A DNA stretch of 40,916 nucleotides, from assembly GCA_035465395.1 (NCBI GenBank), contig DATHRK010000022.1:1-40916 (forward strand), in the 5' to 3' direction. The translations under genes and the position numbers were made by a program. Source of the stretch: DATHRK01 sp035465395. Lineage in GTDB: Bacteria; Gemmatimonadota; Gemmatimonadetes; Longimicrobiales; RSA9. The notes under the pieces were generated by a model. The model saw only the letters and a list, made by a program, of their open reading frames with translations. It had not been told where the DNA came from and did not search any database. This document shows positions 20,882-29,216 of the stretch, in pieces; within the stretch, counting starts at the first letter, position 1; each line of letters begins with the position of its first letter.

Positions 20882-22345
20882 ATGTCCGAGGTCGTGACGA
20901 CGCCGGCGCGCCTGGCGCGTGGCGGGCAGTACGTGGGCGGCGAATGGAGCGAGGCGTCCGGCCCCGCGTTCGCCGTGGAGAACCCGGCCAGCGGCGAGCC
21001 CATCGCCGAGATCGCGAGCGCCGCGGAGTCCGACGTGGACGCGGCCGTGTCCGCCGGACGCGCCGCGCTGTCCGGCTCCTGGGCGTCCATGGATGCGATC
21101 GACCGGGGCACCCTGTTGTGGCGCCTGGCCGACGCGATCGAAGCCCGCGCCGAGGACCTCGCGACGCTCGAGACGCTGGACAACGGCAAGCCGCTCCGCG
21201 AGGCGGCGATCGACATGCGCCTCGTGGTGGACGTCTTCCGCTACTACGCGGGGTGGGCGAGCAAGCTGCACGGGCAGACGCTGCCGGTGCGCGGCAGGGC
21301 GCTCAACTACACCGCGATCGAGCCCGTCGGCGTCGTCGCGGCAATCACCCCCTGGAATTTCCCGCTCTCCATCGCGACGTGGAAGGTCGCGCCGGCGCTG
21401 GCCTGCGGGAACGCGGTCGTCCTGAAGCCCGCGGAGCAGACGCCGCTCACGGCGCTGGAGCTGGCCGCGATCGCCGAGGACGTCGGGCTGCCGGCCGGCG
21501 CGCTGAACGTCGTCAACGGCCCGGGCGAATCGACCGGCGCCGCTCTGGTGGCCCACCCCGGCGTCAACAAGATCGCGTTCACCGGATCGACCGAGGTCGG
21601 CCGGATCATCATGCGCTCGGCGGCCGCCTCGCTCACCCAGGTCTCGCTCGAGCTGGGCGGCAAGTCGCCCAATATCGTGTTCGCCGACGCGGACCTGAAG
21701 GCGGCATCGCGGGGCGCCTTCAACGGCATCTTCTACAACACCGGCCAGTGCTGCACCGCGGGCTCGCGCCTGATCGTGCACGCGTCGGTGAAGGACGAGC
21801 TGCTGGACTTCCTGCGCGAGCGGGCGGCGGGCCTCGTGCCGGGGAAATCGCTGGATCCGAAGCGCCGCTACGGGCCGGTCATCTCAGCCGAGCAGCTGGA
21901 ACGCGTCGAGGGCTACGTGGAGAAGGGGCGCGCCGAGGGCGCCGAGGTGGTGGTCGGGGGCGGCCGCTTTGACGACGCGGGCGGTGGCTACTGGATGCAG
22001 CCGACGGTCTTCGACGGCGTGGCGGCCGACCACACCATCGCCCGCGAGGAGATCTTCGGTCCGGTGCTGGCCGTCCAGACGTTCGAGGACGAGGACGAGG
22101 CGGTGGCGCTCGCCAACGGCACGGACTACGGACTCGCCGGGGCGGTCTGGACGGCCGACGTCAAGCGCGCGCACCGGGTGGCCGCCGCGCTCGAGTCGGG
22201 CACGATCTGGATCAACACCTACCACCCGCTCGACGCCGCGTCGCCGTTCGGCGGCTTCAAGCAGTCGGGGTACGGCCGCGAGCTGGGCGAGTACGCGCTC
22301 GACCTGTACACCCGCGTCAAGAGCGTCTGGGTGGACCTGCACTGA
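20882..22345 (+). CDS. NAD(P)-dependent aldehyde dehydrogenase
   Basis: 487 residues of the ALDH superfamily. Motifs in order: ITPWNFPL (about 155-162), LKPAEQTPLTAL, FTGSTEVGR (cofactor binding), LELGGKSP with general base Glu257, NTGQCCTAGSR with nucleophile Cys291, EEIFGPVL and the C-terminal PFGGFKQSGYGRELG. It resembles betaine/aminobutyraldehyde- and aryl-aldehyde-type enzymes more than the CoA-acylating class, so it should oxidise an aldehyde to a carboxylate. AAGGAA supports the ATG at 20882. It overlaps the thiolase start by one base (TGATG). Its place in the cluster suggests it feeds an acid into CoA-dependent breakdown, but no ligase is present. Confidence 0.93.
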   Translation: MSEVVTTPARLARGGQYVGGEWSEASGPAFAVENPASGEPIAEIASAAESDVDAAVSAGRAALSGSWASMDAIDRGTLLWRLADAIEARAEDLATLETLDNGKPLREAAIDMRLVVDVFRYYAGWASKLHGQTLPVRGRALNYTAIEPVGVVAAITPWNFPLSIATWKVAPALACGNAVVLKPAEQTPLTALELAAIAEDVGLPAGALNVVNGPGESTGAALVAHPGVNKIAFTGSTEVGRIIMRSAAASLTQVSLELGGKSPNIVFADADLKAASRGAFNGIFYNTGQCCTAGSRLIVHASVKDELLDFLRERAAGLVPGKSLDPKRRYGPVISAEQLERVEGYVEKGRAEGAEVVVGGGRFDDAGGGYWMQPTVFDGVAADHTIAREEIFGPVLAVQTFEDEDEAVALANGTDYGLAGAVWTADVKRAHRVAAALESGTIWINTYHPLDAASPFGGFKQSGYGRELGEYALDLYTRVKSVWVDLH

Positions 22346-23544
22346 TGCGCGAGGCCCTGATCGTCGGCGCGGTGCGCACCCCGGTCGGGCGGCACGGCGG
22401 GGCGCTCGCCTCCGTTCGGCCGGACGACCTCGGGGCGCGGGCGATCTCCGCGCTCGTGGAGCGCACCGGCGTTGACCCGGAGGCGATCGACGACATCATC
22501 TTCGGCTGCACCAACCAGGCGGGCGAGGACAACCGCAACGTCGCGCGCATGGCCGGGCTCCTGGCGGGGCTGCCGGTCTCGGTGGCCGGCCGCACGGTGA
22601 ACCGCCTGTGCGGCTCCGGCCTGCAGGCCGTGAACGACGCCTTCCACGCCATCCGCGCGGGCGAGGGCGACGTTTTCGTGGCGGGCGGCGTGGAGTCGAT
22701 GAGCCGGGCCCCGTGGGTCATGATGAAGCCGGCCACCGGTTGGCCGCGGGGGGCGCCGCAGACAGAGGACAGCGTCCTGGGGTGGCGCTTCGTGAACGCC
22801 GCGATGCCTGAGCGCTGGACCGTGGGGCTCGGCGAGACCGCCGAGATCGTCGCCGAGCGCTACGGCGTGAGCCGCGACGCGCAGGACGCGTTCGCGCTGG
22901 AGAGCCAGCGCCGCGCCGCGGCTGCGCAGGCGTCCGGCGCCTTCGACGCCGAGCTGGTCCCCGTCCACGTGCCGCAGCGCCGCGGCGACCCTGTCGTGGT
23001 GGACCTGGACGAGCACCCGCGCCCCGACGTGACAGCGGAGGATCTCGCGCGCCTGCGCCCCGTGTTCCGCACCGGCGGCACGGTGACGGCGGGCAATTCG
23101 TCCGGACTGAACGATGGAGCCGCGGCCCTGTTGGTGGTATCCGATGCCTTTGCCAAATCCCACGACCTCAGTCCTTTGGCTACGGTGATCTCAAGTGCTG
23201 TCGTAGGTGTCGAGCCCGACCACATGGGCATCGGACCCATCCCCGCGGGCCGGCGCGCGCTGGAGCGCGCCGGCCTGTCTGCGGCGGACCTCGAGGTCGT
23301 CGAGCTGAACGAGGCCTTCGCGGCACAGGCGCTCCCCTGCATCGACGAGCTCGGCCTGGACCCGGCGCGGGTGAACCCGAACGGCGGCGCCATCGCGCTC
23401 GGACACCCGCTGGGCTGCACGGGCGCCAAGATCCTGACGACGCTCGTGCACGAGCTCGCCCGCCGCGGCGGCGGCCACGGAATGGCCACGATGTGCATCG
23501 GCGTCGGCCAGGGGATCGCGACCGTGGTCGAGGGGGTCGCGTGA
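22345..23544 (+). CDS. acetyl-CoA acyltransferase (thiolase)
   Basis: 399-residue degradative thiolase. The nucleophile Cys89 is in NRLCGSGLQAV; His354 in GGAIALGHPLGCTGAKI and Cys384 in TMCIGVGQG complete the site. The N-terminus EALIVGAVRTPVGRHGG is canonical. It cleaves 3-oxoacyl-CoA with CoA to acetyl-CoA (or, for a PcaF/PaaJ type, succinyl-CoA plus acetyl-CoA). The overall look, including NEAFAAQALPCIDELGLDPARVNPNGGAIA, suits PcaF/PaaJ/FadA alike. The start overlaps the dehydrogenase stop, and its TGA overlaps the next GTG start. Confidence 0.94.
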   Translation: MREALIVGAVRTPVGRHGGALASVRPDDLGARAISALVERTGVDPEAIDDIIFGCTNQAGEDNRNVARMAGLLAGLPVSVAGRTVNRLCGSGLQAVNDAFHAIRAGEGDVFVAGGVESMSRAPWVMMKPATGWPRGAPQTEDSVLGWRFVNAAMPERWTVGLGETAEIVAERYGVSRDAQDAFALESQRRAAAAQASGAFDAELVPVHVPQRRGDPVVVDLDEHPRPDVTAEDLARLRPVFRTGGTVTAGNSSGLNDGAAALLVVSDAFAKSHDLSPLATVISSAVVGVEPDHMGIGPIPAGRRALERAGLSAADLEVVELNEAFAAQALPCIDELGLDPARVNPNGGAIALGHPLGCTGAKILTTLVHELARRGGGHGMATMCIGVGQGIATVVEGVA

Positions 23545-24380
23545 GCAGCGAAACGGCCCTCGCCGCCGCGATCTCGGCGACCGCCGAGGACGCCGTGGGC
23601 TGGATCCGCATCTCCCGTCCGGAGCGCCTCAACGCGTTCGCCGACGACATGCGCGACCGGCTCGACGCCGCGCTCGCAGCCTTCGAGGCGGACACCGGGA
23701 TCCGTTGCGTCGTGATCACCGGGACCGGCCGCGCCTTCTCCACCGGCGGGGACGTCCACGCGATGGCGCGCCTGCTGGAAGCTGGCGACACCGACGCCTT
23801 CGACGCCCTGGTGCGGGCCGGGGCCCGCATCGTAGCGCGCATCGACGCCATGCGGACGCCGGTGATCGCCGCCCTGAACGGCATCGCGGTGGGGGCCGGC
23901 GCGTGCCTCGCGCTCGCCTGCGACATCCGCATCGCGGCCGAGGGCGCGGCGCTGGGCTTCGGCTTCGCGCGCGTTGGCCTCCACCCCGACTGGGGCGGCA
24001 CCTGGTTCCTGCCGCGCCTGGTCGGGCCGGGCCTGGCCGCGGAGCTCCTCTACACCGGGGCGATGGTGAGGGCGGAGCGGGCCGAGCGCATGGGCCTGGT
24101 CAACCGCGTCGTCTCGGCCGAAGACCTGGAGGCGGCGGCCCGCGCGCTCGCCGGGGAGATCGCCGCGCGCCCGGCCGAGGTGATCGCCGACACCCGCGCA
24201 GCACTGCGGGCGACGTGGGGCCGCTCGCTGGCCGAGAGCCTGGAAGCCGAGCGCGCCGCGCAGGCCGAGGCCTTCGCTTCTCCCGATGCCGCGGAGGGCA
24301 TCCGCGCCTTCCTGGAGAAGCGCAGCCCGACGTTCAACGAGCGGCGCGGCCCGAAGCCGCGCCCGGAGACCCGGTCGTGA
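23541..24380 (+). CDS. enoyl-CoA hydratase/isomerase (PaaG-like)
   Basis: 279 residues from a GTG overlapping the thiolase stop (GTGA). It has the crotonase fold but lacks the first catalytic Glu: GAGACLALACDIRIA has Ala-Cys-Leu where hydratases have G-C-E. The second site reads VGLHPDWGGTWFLPRLVG, the Pro-Asp-x-Gly-Gly-Thr-Trp pattern of PaaG, an isomerase acting on ring-epoxyphenylacetyl-CoA and on delta-3/delta-2 enoyl-CoA. An isomerase role, moving a double bond for beta-oxidation, is therefore more likely than hydration. Its stop overlaps the dehydrogenase start. Confidence 0.88.
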   Translation: MSSETALAAAISATAEDAVGWIRISRPERLNAFADDMRDRLDAALAAFEADTGIRCVVITGTGRAFSTGGDVHAMARLLEAGDTDAFDALVRAGARIVARIDAMRTPVIAALNGIAVGAGACLALACDIRIAAEGAALGFGFARVGLHPDWGGTWFLPRLVGPGLAAELLYTGAMVRAERAERMGLVNRVVSAEDLEAAARALAGEIAARPAEVIADTRAALRATWGRSLAESLEAERAAQAEAFASPDAAEGIRAFLEKRSPTFNERRGPKPRPETRS

Positions 24381-25237
24381 TCCGACGCGTGGTCGTCGTC
24401 GGGGGCGGCACGATGGGTCACGGCATCGCGCAGGTGTCGGCGATGGCCGGCTGCGAGACGACCCTCGTCGACACCGCCGAGCCGCTCGTCGAGGCCGCGC
24501 TCGGGCGCGTGCGGGCGAACCTGGACAAGGGCGTCGACCGGGGAAAGGTCGAGGCGGCCGCGCGCGACGAGGCGCTGCGGCGGCTGCGCGGCGGCACCGA
24601 CGCCGAGGCCGCGGCCGCGGATGCGGATCTCGTCGTGGAGGCGGTCCCGGAGCGCTTCGACCTGAAAGCCGACCTGCTGGCGCGTCTCGCGGCCGCCGCG
24701 CCGGCCGGTGCGCTCCTCGGCAGCAACACGTCCAGCCTGAGCATCGGCGACCTCCAGGACGCGGTCGGCGACGCGGCGCCCCGCGTGGTGGGCCTGCACT
24801 TCTTCAACCCCGTGCACATCATGGCGCTGGTGGAAGTCGTGCGTGGCCCCAGGACGGCCGACGCGACGGTCGAGGCCGGCGTGGCGTGGGCCCGCGCTCT
24901 CGGCAAGGACCCCATCGTCGTCAACGACGCCCCCGGGTTCGCTTCATCGCGGCTCGGCATAGCGCTCGGCCTGGAGGCCATGCGCATGCTCGAGCAGGGC
25001 GTGGCGAGCGCGGCCGACATCGACAAGGCGATGGAGCTCGGCTACCGGCACCCCATGGGGCCGCTTCGCCTCACCGACCTGGTCGGCCTCGACGTCCGCC
25101 TGGACATCGCGCGCTACCTGCACGAGACGCTGGGGACGGAAACCTTCCGTCCGCCAGCGATCCTGGAGCGGCTGGTGGCCGAGGGCAGGCTCGGCCAGAA
25201 GACCGGCCACGGCTTCTACGACTGGAACGAGACGTGA
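24377..25237 (+). CDS. 3-hydroxyacyl-CoA dehydrogenase
   Basis: 286 residues, single-function HbdA/PaaH type. The Rossmann motif VVVVGGGTMGHGIAQ (Gly9-Gly14) opens the protein, followed by DLVVEAVPE, SNTSSLSI, GLHFFNPVHIMALVEVV with catalytic His141 and Glu153, and the C-terminal helical domain (YRHPMGPLRLTDLVGLDVRLDIARYLHE). In NDAPGFASSRL the usual Asn of PGFxxNR is Ser. It oxidises 3-hydroxyacyl-CoA to 3-oxoacyl-CoA with NAD. Starts at a GTG overlapping the upstream stop and ends overlapping the next GTG, so four genes in a row are coupled this way. Confidence 0.92.
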   Translation: MIRRVVVVGGGTMGHGIAQVSAMAGCETTLVDTAEPLVEAALGRVRANLDKGVDRGKVEAAARDEALRRLRGGTDAEAAAADADLVVEAVPERFDLKADLLARLAAAAPAGALLGSNTSSLSIGDLQDAVGDAAPRVVGLHFFNPVHIMALVEVVRGPRTADATVEAGVAWARALGKDPIVVNDAPGFASSRLGIALGLEAMRMLEQGVASAADIDKAMELGYRHPMGPLRLTDLVGLDVRLDIARYLHETLGTETFRPPAILERLVAEGRLGQKTGHGFYDWNET

Positions 25238-26013
25238 CCTACGACACCGTGCGCGTCGACACCGAGGACCGGATCGCGACGCTCACGATCGACCGTCCCG
25301 AGAAGCGGAACGCGCTGAGCGCGGCCGTGCGCGCCGACGTGAAGGCCGCGCTGGCCGATATCGCGGCGGCAGGGGACGCCCGCGTCGTCATCCTGACCGG
25401 CGCCGGCGACAAGGCGTTCGTCGCGGGGGCCGACATCGGCGAGTTCGCCGAGCGCACCACGCTGGAGCAGCGCGCCGCGATGGAGCCTCCGCGCATGTTC
25501 GACGCGGTCGCGGACTGCCCGCTCCCGACCATCGCGATGATCAACGGCTACGCGCTGGGCGGTGGGTGCGAGCTGGCGCTCGCTTGCGACATCCGCGTCG
25601 CGGCCCGGACTGCCCGCCTGGGGCAGCCGGAGGTGCGCCTCGGCATTATCCCGGGTGGCGGCGGCACCCAGCGCCTCCCCCGGCTCGTGGGGCTCGGACA
25701 GGCCATGCGCCTGATCCTTTCGGGCGAGCTGATCGACGCCCAGGAGGCCCTGCGGATCGGGCTCGTGGATCTGGTCGCCGACGACGCGGATCTGGTGCGC
25801 ACTACGCGCGAGCTCGCCGCCGAGATCGCGGCCCGATCGCCGGTCGCCGTGCGGCTCGCCCGCGAGGCGATACGCGCCTCGCTCGAGAGTCCGCTGGGCG
25901 CGGGGCTCCGCGCCGAGCGGGAGCTCTTCCTGACGGCGTTCGGAAGCGACGACCGAAAGGAAGGTGTCTCCGCCTTCCTGAACAAGCGCGAACCGGAGTG
26001 GCCCGGCGCCTGA
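25234..26013 (+). CDS. enoyl-CoA hydratase
   Basis: 259 residues, the length of short crotonases. RPEKRNALSA, AFVAGADIGEF, NGYALGGGCELALACDIRVA with Glu113 and LGQPEVRLGIIPGGGGTQRL with Glu133 show an intact hydratase site. It is the second true hydratase of the cluster and may have another chain-length or aryl preference. It starts at a GTG overlapping the dehydrogenase stop and ends the coupled run. Confidence 0.92.
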   Translation: MTYDTVRVDTEDRIATLTIDRPEKRNALSAAVRADVKAALADIAAAGDARVVILTGAGDKAFVAGADIGEFAERTTLEQRAAMEPPRMFDAVADCPLPTIAMINGYALGGGCELALACDIRVAARTARLGQPEVRLGIIPGGGGTQRLPRLVGLGQAMRLILSGELIDAQEALRIGLVDLVADDADLVRTTRELAAEIAARSPVAVRLAREAIRASLESPLGAGLRAERELFLTAFGSDDRKEGVSAFLNKREPEWPGA

Positions 26014-26059
26014 CTTGTCGCCAGGTTGGCCGTCGCCACTCCCAGCGGAGGTCGACGCA

Positions 26060-26302
26060 TTGGCGCACAGCGATTCCTTCGGGGCCGACTACGACGGCCC
26101 CCGGCGGGTCAACCCGTTCGGTGATGACCCGGACGACCAGCCCCTGGACGCCGTGGGCCGGGTCCGTGCCGCCGCGCGCAAAGCGCGCAACCTGAAGGCG
26201 CAGGTCGGCGTCGACGGGCTGCCGGCCCCGGCCTTCCGGACGCTGCTGGACGAGATCGCCGCGGCGCTCGACGCGATCGCGTCGGAGCTGGAAGGGCCGT
26301 GA
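26060..26302 (+). CDS. small acidic-helical hypothetical protein
   Basis: 80 residues from a TTG start chosen because GGAGGT lies seven bases before it; a TTG at 26015 is also in frame but has no such site. The first half is acidic and Pro-rich (NPFGDDPDDQPLDAV), the second a pair of helices (VRAAARKARNLKAQV, FRTLLDEIAAALDAIASELEG). No membrane segment or known family. Its stop overlaps the GTG of the DUF3311 gene, so it belongs to the transporter operon or forms the link between it and the catabolic genes. Confidence 0.55.
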   Translation: MAHSDSFGADYDGPRRVNPFGDDPDDQPLDAVGRVRAAARKARNLKAQVGVDGLPAPAFRTLLDEIAAALDAIASELEGP

Positions 26303-26490
26303 GCCCCCGGCTCGTCATCGCCTTCCTCGCCGTCTACGCGGTCGCCGTCACGTTTCCCGGCGTAGTGCCGTTCAACCGGATCTTCCCGCTCGTGCTCGGC
26401 CTGCCGTTCGTGCTCGCGTGGTACGCGTTGTGGGTGATCCTGGCGTTCGTCGTCCTCGTGTTCTACCACGCCACCAACCCGGAGCGCTGA
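26299..26490 (+). CDS. DUF3311 family small membrane protein
   Basis: 63 residues with two membrane helices (about 5-24 and 32-57). The pattern PGVVPFNRIFPLVLGLPFVLAWYALWVIL is that of DUF3311 proteins, which are usually encoded directly before a sodium:solute symporter and are thought to be its small partner. The GTG start overlaps the upstream stop and the symporter start follows the stop with no gap. Confidence 0.85.
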   Translation: MSPRLVIAFLAVYAVAVTFPGVVPFNRIFPLVLGLPFVLAWYALWVILAFVVLVFYHATNPER

Positions 26491-28020
26491 GTGGAGCGCT
26501 GGCAGGTCGTCACGCTCGTCGTCGCGGGATACCTGGCCGTCACCCTGCTGATCGGGCTGTTCGCGGGGCGGCGCGTGACCAAGAGCGTCGCGGGATACGT
26601 GGCCGCCGACCGCGGCTTCGGCCTGCTCGCGATGTACTTCGTCACCGGCGCGACGATCTTCAGCGCGTTCGCCTTCCTCGGCGGCCCGGGGTGGGCGTAC
26701 GCGCGCGGCGCGGCGGCCTTCTACATCCTGGCGTACGGCGTCCTGGGGATCGCGCCCTGGTACTGGATCGGACCCCGCGCGGCCGGGCTGGGCCGCCGCT
26801 TCGGCTTCGTGACGCAGGCGCAGCTGGTCGTCGGCCGCTTCCCGCACCGCGGCCTGTCGGCGGGTCTGGCGGTGGTCTCGGTGCTCGCCTTCATTCCGTA
26901 CCTCATGCTCCAGATGTCGGGGGCGGGGATCGTCTTCGAGGCGGTGACCGACGGCCACGTCTCGTTCGCCGCCGGTGCGGCGATCGCGTACGGGGTCGTG
27001 GTGATCTACGTCCTGCGCAGCGGCGTCGCCGCGATCGGCTGGACGAACATCTTCCAGGGCGTCTTCATGCTGACCATCGCGTGGACGCTCGGCATCTACA
27101 TCCCGACCACGCTGTACGGCGGCATCGGGCCGATGTTCGAAGGGATCGCGGACGCGCGGCCGGACCTGCTGACGCTGCCCGGCTTGACGGGCAGCGGCGA
27201 GCCCTGGTCGTGGGGCGGCTTCAGCTCGGCGATCCTCGCGTCGGCGATCGGCTTCCTGATGTGGCCGCACCTCTTCATGAAGTCGTACACCGCGCGCAGC
27301 GACGAGACGCTCCGGCGCACGGTCGTGCTGTTTCCGACGTTTCAGCTCTTCCTGATCCCGATCTTCCTGATCGGCTTCGCGGGCGTGCTGTTCCCGACGG
27401 CGCCGCCGACCTCGGACTTCATCCTGCCGCACATGATCCTCGAAACGGGTCTGCCGGCGCTGGTCGTGGGGCTGTTCTGCGCCGGCGCGCTGTCGGCGTC
27501 CATGTCGACCGGAGACGCGCTGCTGCACGGCGCGGCTTCGATCGCCGTGGAGGACGGAATACGGCCGTTCCTGGGGATGGAAGAGCGGACGGCCCGGCAC
27601 GCGATGCAGGCGTTCGTGATCGTGATCGGCGGGCTCGCCTACTTCCTCGCGGTGGTGCTGCGCGCCAACCTCGTCCAGTTGCTGCTGGCAGCCTACGGCG
27701 TGGTGGACCAGCTGGCCCCGCCGGTCTACGCCGCGCTGTTGTGGCGGCGGGCGACGACCGCGGGCGCGCTCGCCGGGCTGGGGGGCGGCACCGCCACGAC
27801 GGTGTTCTTCTTCTCCAATCCCGCGCTGCGCCCGTGGGACATCCACGAGGGCCTGCTGGGGCTCGTCGTCAACGTCGCGCTGCTGGTGGGCGTTAGCCTC
27901 GCCACCTCGCCCCAGCGTGCCGAGCACAGCGGAGCGTTCGTGGACGTCAGCCCTGCGGATCCTCCTGCTCCACCTCCTCGACCAGGCCCCGCGTCCGCCA
28001 CTCCAGCCGCATCAGCATGA
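26491..28020 (+). CDS. sodium:solute symporter (SSS family)
   Basis: 509 residues with about 13 membrane helices, of the SSS/SLC5 family. The segment GYVAADRGFGLLAMYFVTGATIFSAFAFLGGPGWAYARG and the helix CAGALSASMSTGDALLHGAASIAVED (with the Ser/Thr of the sodium site) are diagnostic. The paired DUF3311 gene points to the monocarboxylate/organic-acid branch (MctP-like), which would fit import of an acid for the neighbouring CoA pathway; that specificity is inferred. The GTG at 26491 directly follows the DUF3311 stop. The Pro-rich C-terminus overlaps the convergent gene by 74 bp. Confidence 0.9.
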   Translation: MERWQVVTLVVAGYLAVTLLIGLFAGRRVTKSVAGYVAADRGFGLLAMYFVTGATIFSAFAFLGGPGWAYARGAAAFYILAYGVLGIAPWYWIGPRAAGLGRRFGFVTQAQLVVGRFPHRGLSAGLAVVSVLAFIPYLMLQMSGAGIVFEAVTDGHVSFAAGAAIAYGVVVIYVLRSGVAAIGWTNIFQGVFMLTIAWTLGIYIPTTLYGGIGPMFEGIADARPDLLTLPGLTGSGEPWSWGGFSSAILASAIGFLMWPHLFMKSYTARSDETLRRTVVLFPTFQLFLIPIFLIGFAGVLFPTAPPTSDFILPHMILETGLPALVVGLFCAGALSASMSTGDALLHGAASIAVEDGIRPFLGMEERTARHAMQAFVIVIGGLAYFLAVVLRANLVQLLLAAYGVVDQLAPPVYAALLWRRATTAGALAGLGGGTATTVFFFSNPALRPWDIHEGLLGLVVNVALLVGVSLATSPQRAEHSGAFVDVSPADPPAPPPRPGPASATPAASA

Positions 28021-28354
28021 TCCGCTGAGCCCGGATGTCGTGGCCCACGTCCACGAGGAGCTTGACCAGGTCGCCGCCGCCCCACAGGACGATCATGAAC
28101 ACGAAGGTCTGGGCGGTCTCCCCCAGCAGGAACGGGAGGTCGGCGACGCCGTTCTCGCGGAGCCCCGCGACGAACTGGCCCAGCAGCGCGACCAGCAGGA
28201 AGATCGCCGCCGCCTTCGAGACGGTGCCCACCCAGGCGAGGCCGGTGTAGGGCTCGATGTCGTCCTCGCGGATCGAGTCGAGGACGGAGCCGCCGCCGGT
28301 CGTGTCCTCGGCTTCCTCCCGGGCGTCTTCGGTGCGGTGCGTTTCGTCGGTCAT
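27947..28354 (-). CDS. two-helix membrane protein, unknown
   Basis: 135 residues. An acidic N-terminal tail (about 1-38) precedes two membrane segments (about 42-64 and 76-97) separated by RENGVADLPFLLGET, then a charged helix (VDVGHDIRAQRIMLMRLEWRTRGLVEEVEQ). I recognise no family. Its last 74 bp overlap the end of the symporter gene on the other strand. The rplU-rpmA terminator hairpin lies upstream, so it should have its own promoter in 28355-28399. Confidence 0.65.
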   Translation of the reverse strand: MTDETHRTEDAREEAEDTTGGGSVLDSIREDDIEPYTGLAWVGTVSKAAAIFLLVALLGQFVAGLRENGVADLPFLLGETAQTFVFMIVLWGGGDLVKLLVDVGHDIRAQRIMLMRLEWRTRGLVEEVEQEDPQG

Positions 28355-28399
28355 CGTGCTAGGAGGTTCGGGGCTTCATGCTTCCGTCGGATATGCGAA

Positions 28400-28428
28400 G
28401 GGCCCGGGACGCAGCGTCCCCGGGCCCC
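28400..28428. terminator. rplU-rpmA terminator hairpin
   Basis: Long GC stem GGGCCCGGGACGC / GCGTCCCCGGGCCC with a two-base centre and one bulge, about 47 bp after the rpmA stop; on the minus strand it is followed by TTCGCATAT. It is by far the strongest hairpin in the spacer and is placed to end the ribosomal-protein transcript. Confidence 0.65.
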
Positions 28429-28474
28429 AGTGCGCGTCATCCGGGCTCCACCGGCCCGGCCATAGGGTCGCGCG

Positions 28475-28735
28475 TCAGCCTTCGGCCGGATAGACGGAAA
28501 CCTGCTTCCGCGAGCGGTCCTTGCGCTCGTAGGTGACGACGCCGTCGATCAACGCGAACAGCGTGTCGTCGCGGCCGCGACCGACGTTGTGGCCCGGGTG
28601 CAGCTTGGTGCCCCGCTGGCGCACGAGGATGTTGCCCGCGCGAACCCGCTCCCCGCCGTACTTCTTCACGCCGAGGTACTGCGGGTTCGAGTCGCGGCCG
28701 TTCCGCGTGGATCCTACGCCCTTCTTGTGCGCCAT
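28475..28735 (-). CDS. rpmA: 50S ribosomal protein L27
   Basis: 86 residues, standard L27: MAHKKGVGSTRNGRDSNPQYLGVKKYGG, VRAGNILVRQRGTKLHPGHNVGRGRDDTLFALIDG. The N-terminus begins directly with the MAHKKG tail that reaches the peptidyl-transferase centre, so no prepeptide of the Firmicutes kind is present. AGGGAGG precedes the ATG. It follows rplU by 44 bp in the usual order. Confidence 0.98.
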   Translation of the reverse strand: MAHKKGVGSTRNGRDSNPQYLGVKKYGGERVRAGNILVRQRGTKLHPGHNVGRGRDDTLFALIDGVVTYERKDRSRKQVSVYPAEG

Positions 28736-28779
28736 CGGTGCCCTCCCTGCCGCGCCTCGTTCGCGAGCGCGGCGTATGC

Positions 28780-29094
28780 TCAGCCGAGGTCGATCGAGTC
28801 GACCCGGATCTCCGTATAGCCCTGTCGGTGCCCCTGCTTACGCCGGTAGTTCTTCCGCCGCTTCCACTTGAACACGATGATCTTCTCGCCCCGGCCGTGC
28901 GCCACGACCTCGGCCTTGACCGAGGCGCCATCCAGCAAGGGGGCGCCGACCCTCACGTCATCGTCGGCGCCGCCGAGCAGCACGTCGTCGATGGTGATCG
29001 TGTCCCCCACCTCGGCGGCGATGGACGGCACCCGCAGGGTGTCTCCCGGGGCGACTTTGAACTGTTTTCCGCCGGTGCGGATGATCGCGTACAT
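28780..29094 (-). CDS. rplU: 50S ribosomal protein L21
   Basis: 104 residues, standard L21: MYAIIRTGGKQFKVAPGDTLRVPSI, EVGDTITIDDVLLG, and the RNA-binding end KIIVFKWKRRKNYRRKQGHRQGYTEIRVDSI. The open frame continues to an ATG at 29163, but L21 starts at MYAII; the upstream part is leader and promoter sequence. Confidence 0.98.
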   Translation of the reverse strand: MYAIIRTGGKQFKVAPGDTLRVPSIAAEVGDTITIDDVLLGGADDDVRVGAPLLDGASVKAEVVAHGRGEKIIVFKWKRRKNYRRKQGHRQGYTEIRVDSIDLG

Positions 29095-29127
29095 GGAATC
29101 GTCGGTCGGTCGGTGAAAAGACCGGAA

Positions 29128-29156
29128 AAGATCGCCGCGTCGCCTCGTCGTGTCAA
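29128..29156 (-). promoter_or_regulatory. probable rplU-rpmA promoter
   Basis: On the minus strand a perfect -35 TTGACA (29156-29151) is followed after exactly 17 bases by GATCTT (29133-29128), which keeps the key A and final T of the -10 box. Transcription would start about 27-30 bases before the rplU ATG. It lies between the rng hairpin and rplU. Confidence 0.5.
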
Positions 29157-29172
29157 CCGCCACGCGGCTTCA

Positions 29173-29200
29173 GGGCCAGGGACGGGCCAGTCCCCGGCCC
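29173..29200 (-). terminator. hairpin after rng
   Basis: Arms GGGCCGGGGAC and GTCCCTGGCCC (minus-strand reading) form an 11-bp stem with one G-U pair and a six-base loop, 17 bp after the rng stop. The odd pair is a wobble in the minus-strand RNA but a mismatch in the plus-strand RNA, which supports function on the minus strand. No U-tract follows. Confidence 0.55.
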
Positions 29201-29216
29201 GCCTCCGGCGCCTTCC

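Noticed and set aside
20882..26013. Calling the cluster a phenylacetate (paa) operon
   Set aside because: Several genes are PaaF/G/H/J-like, but no ring-epoxidase subunit, PaaK or PaaZ fusion is present, so only a general acyl-CoA pathway is supported.
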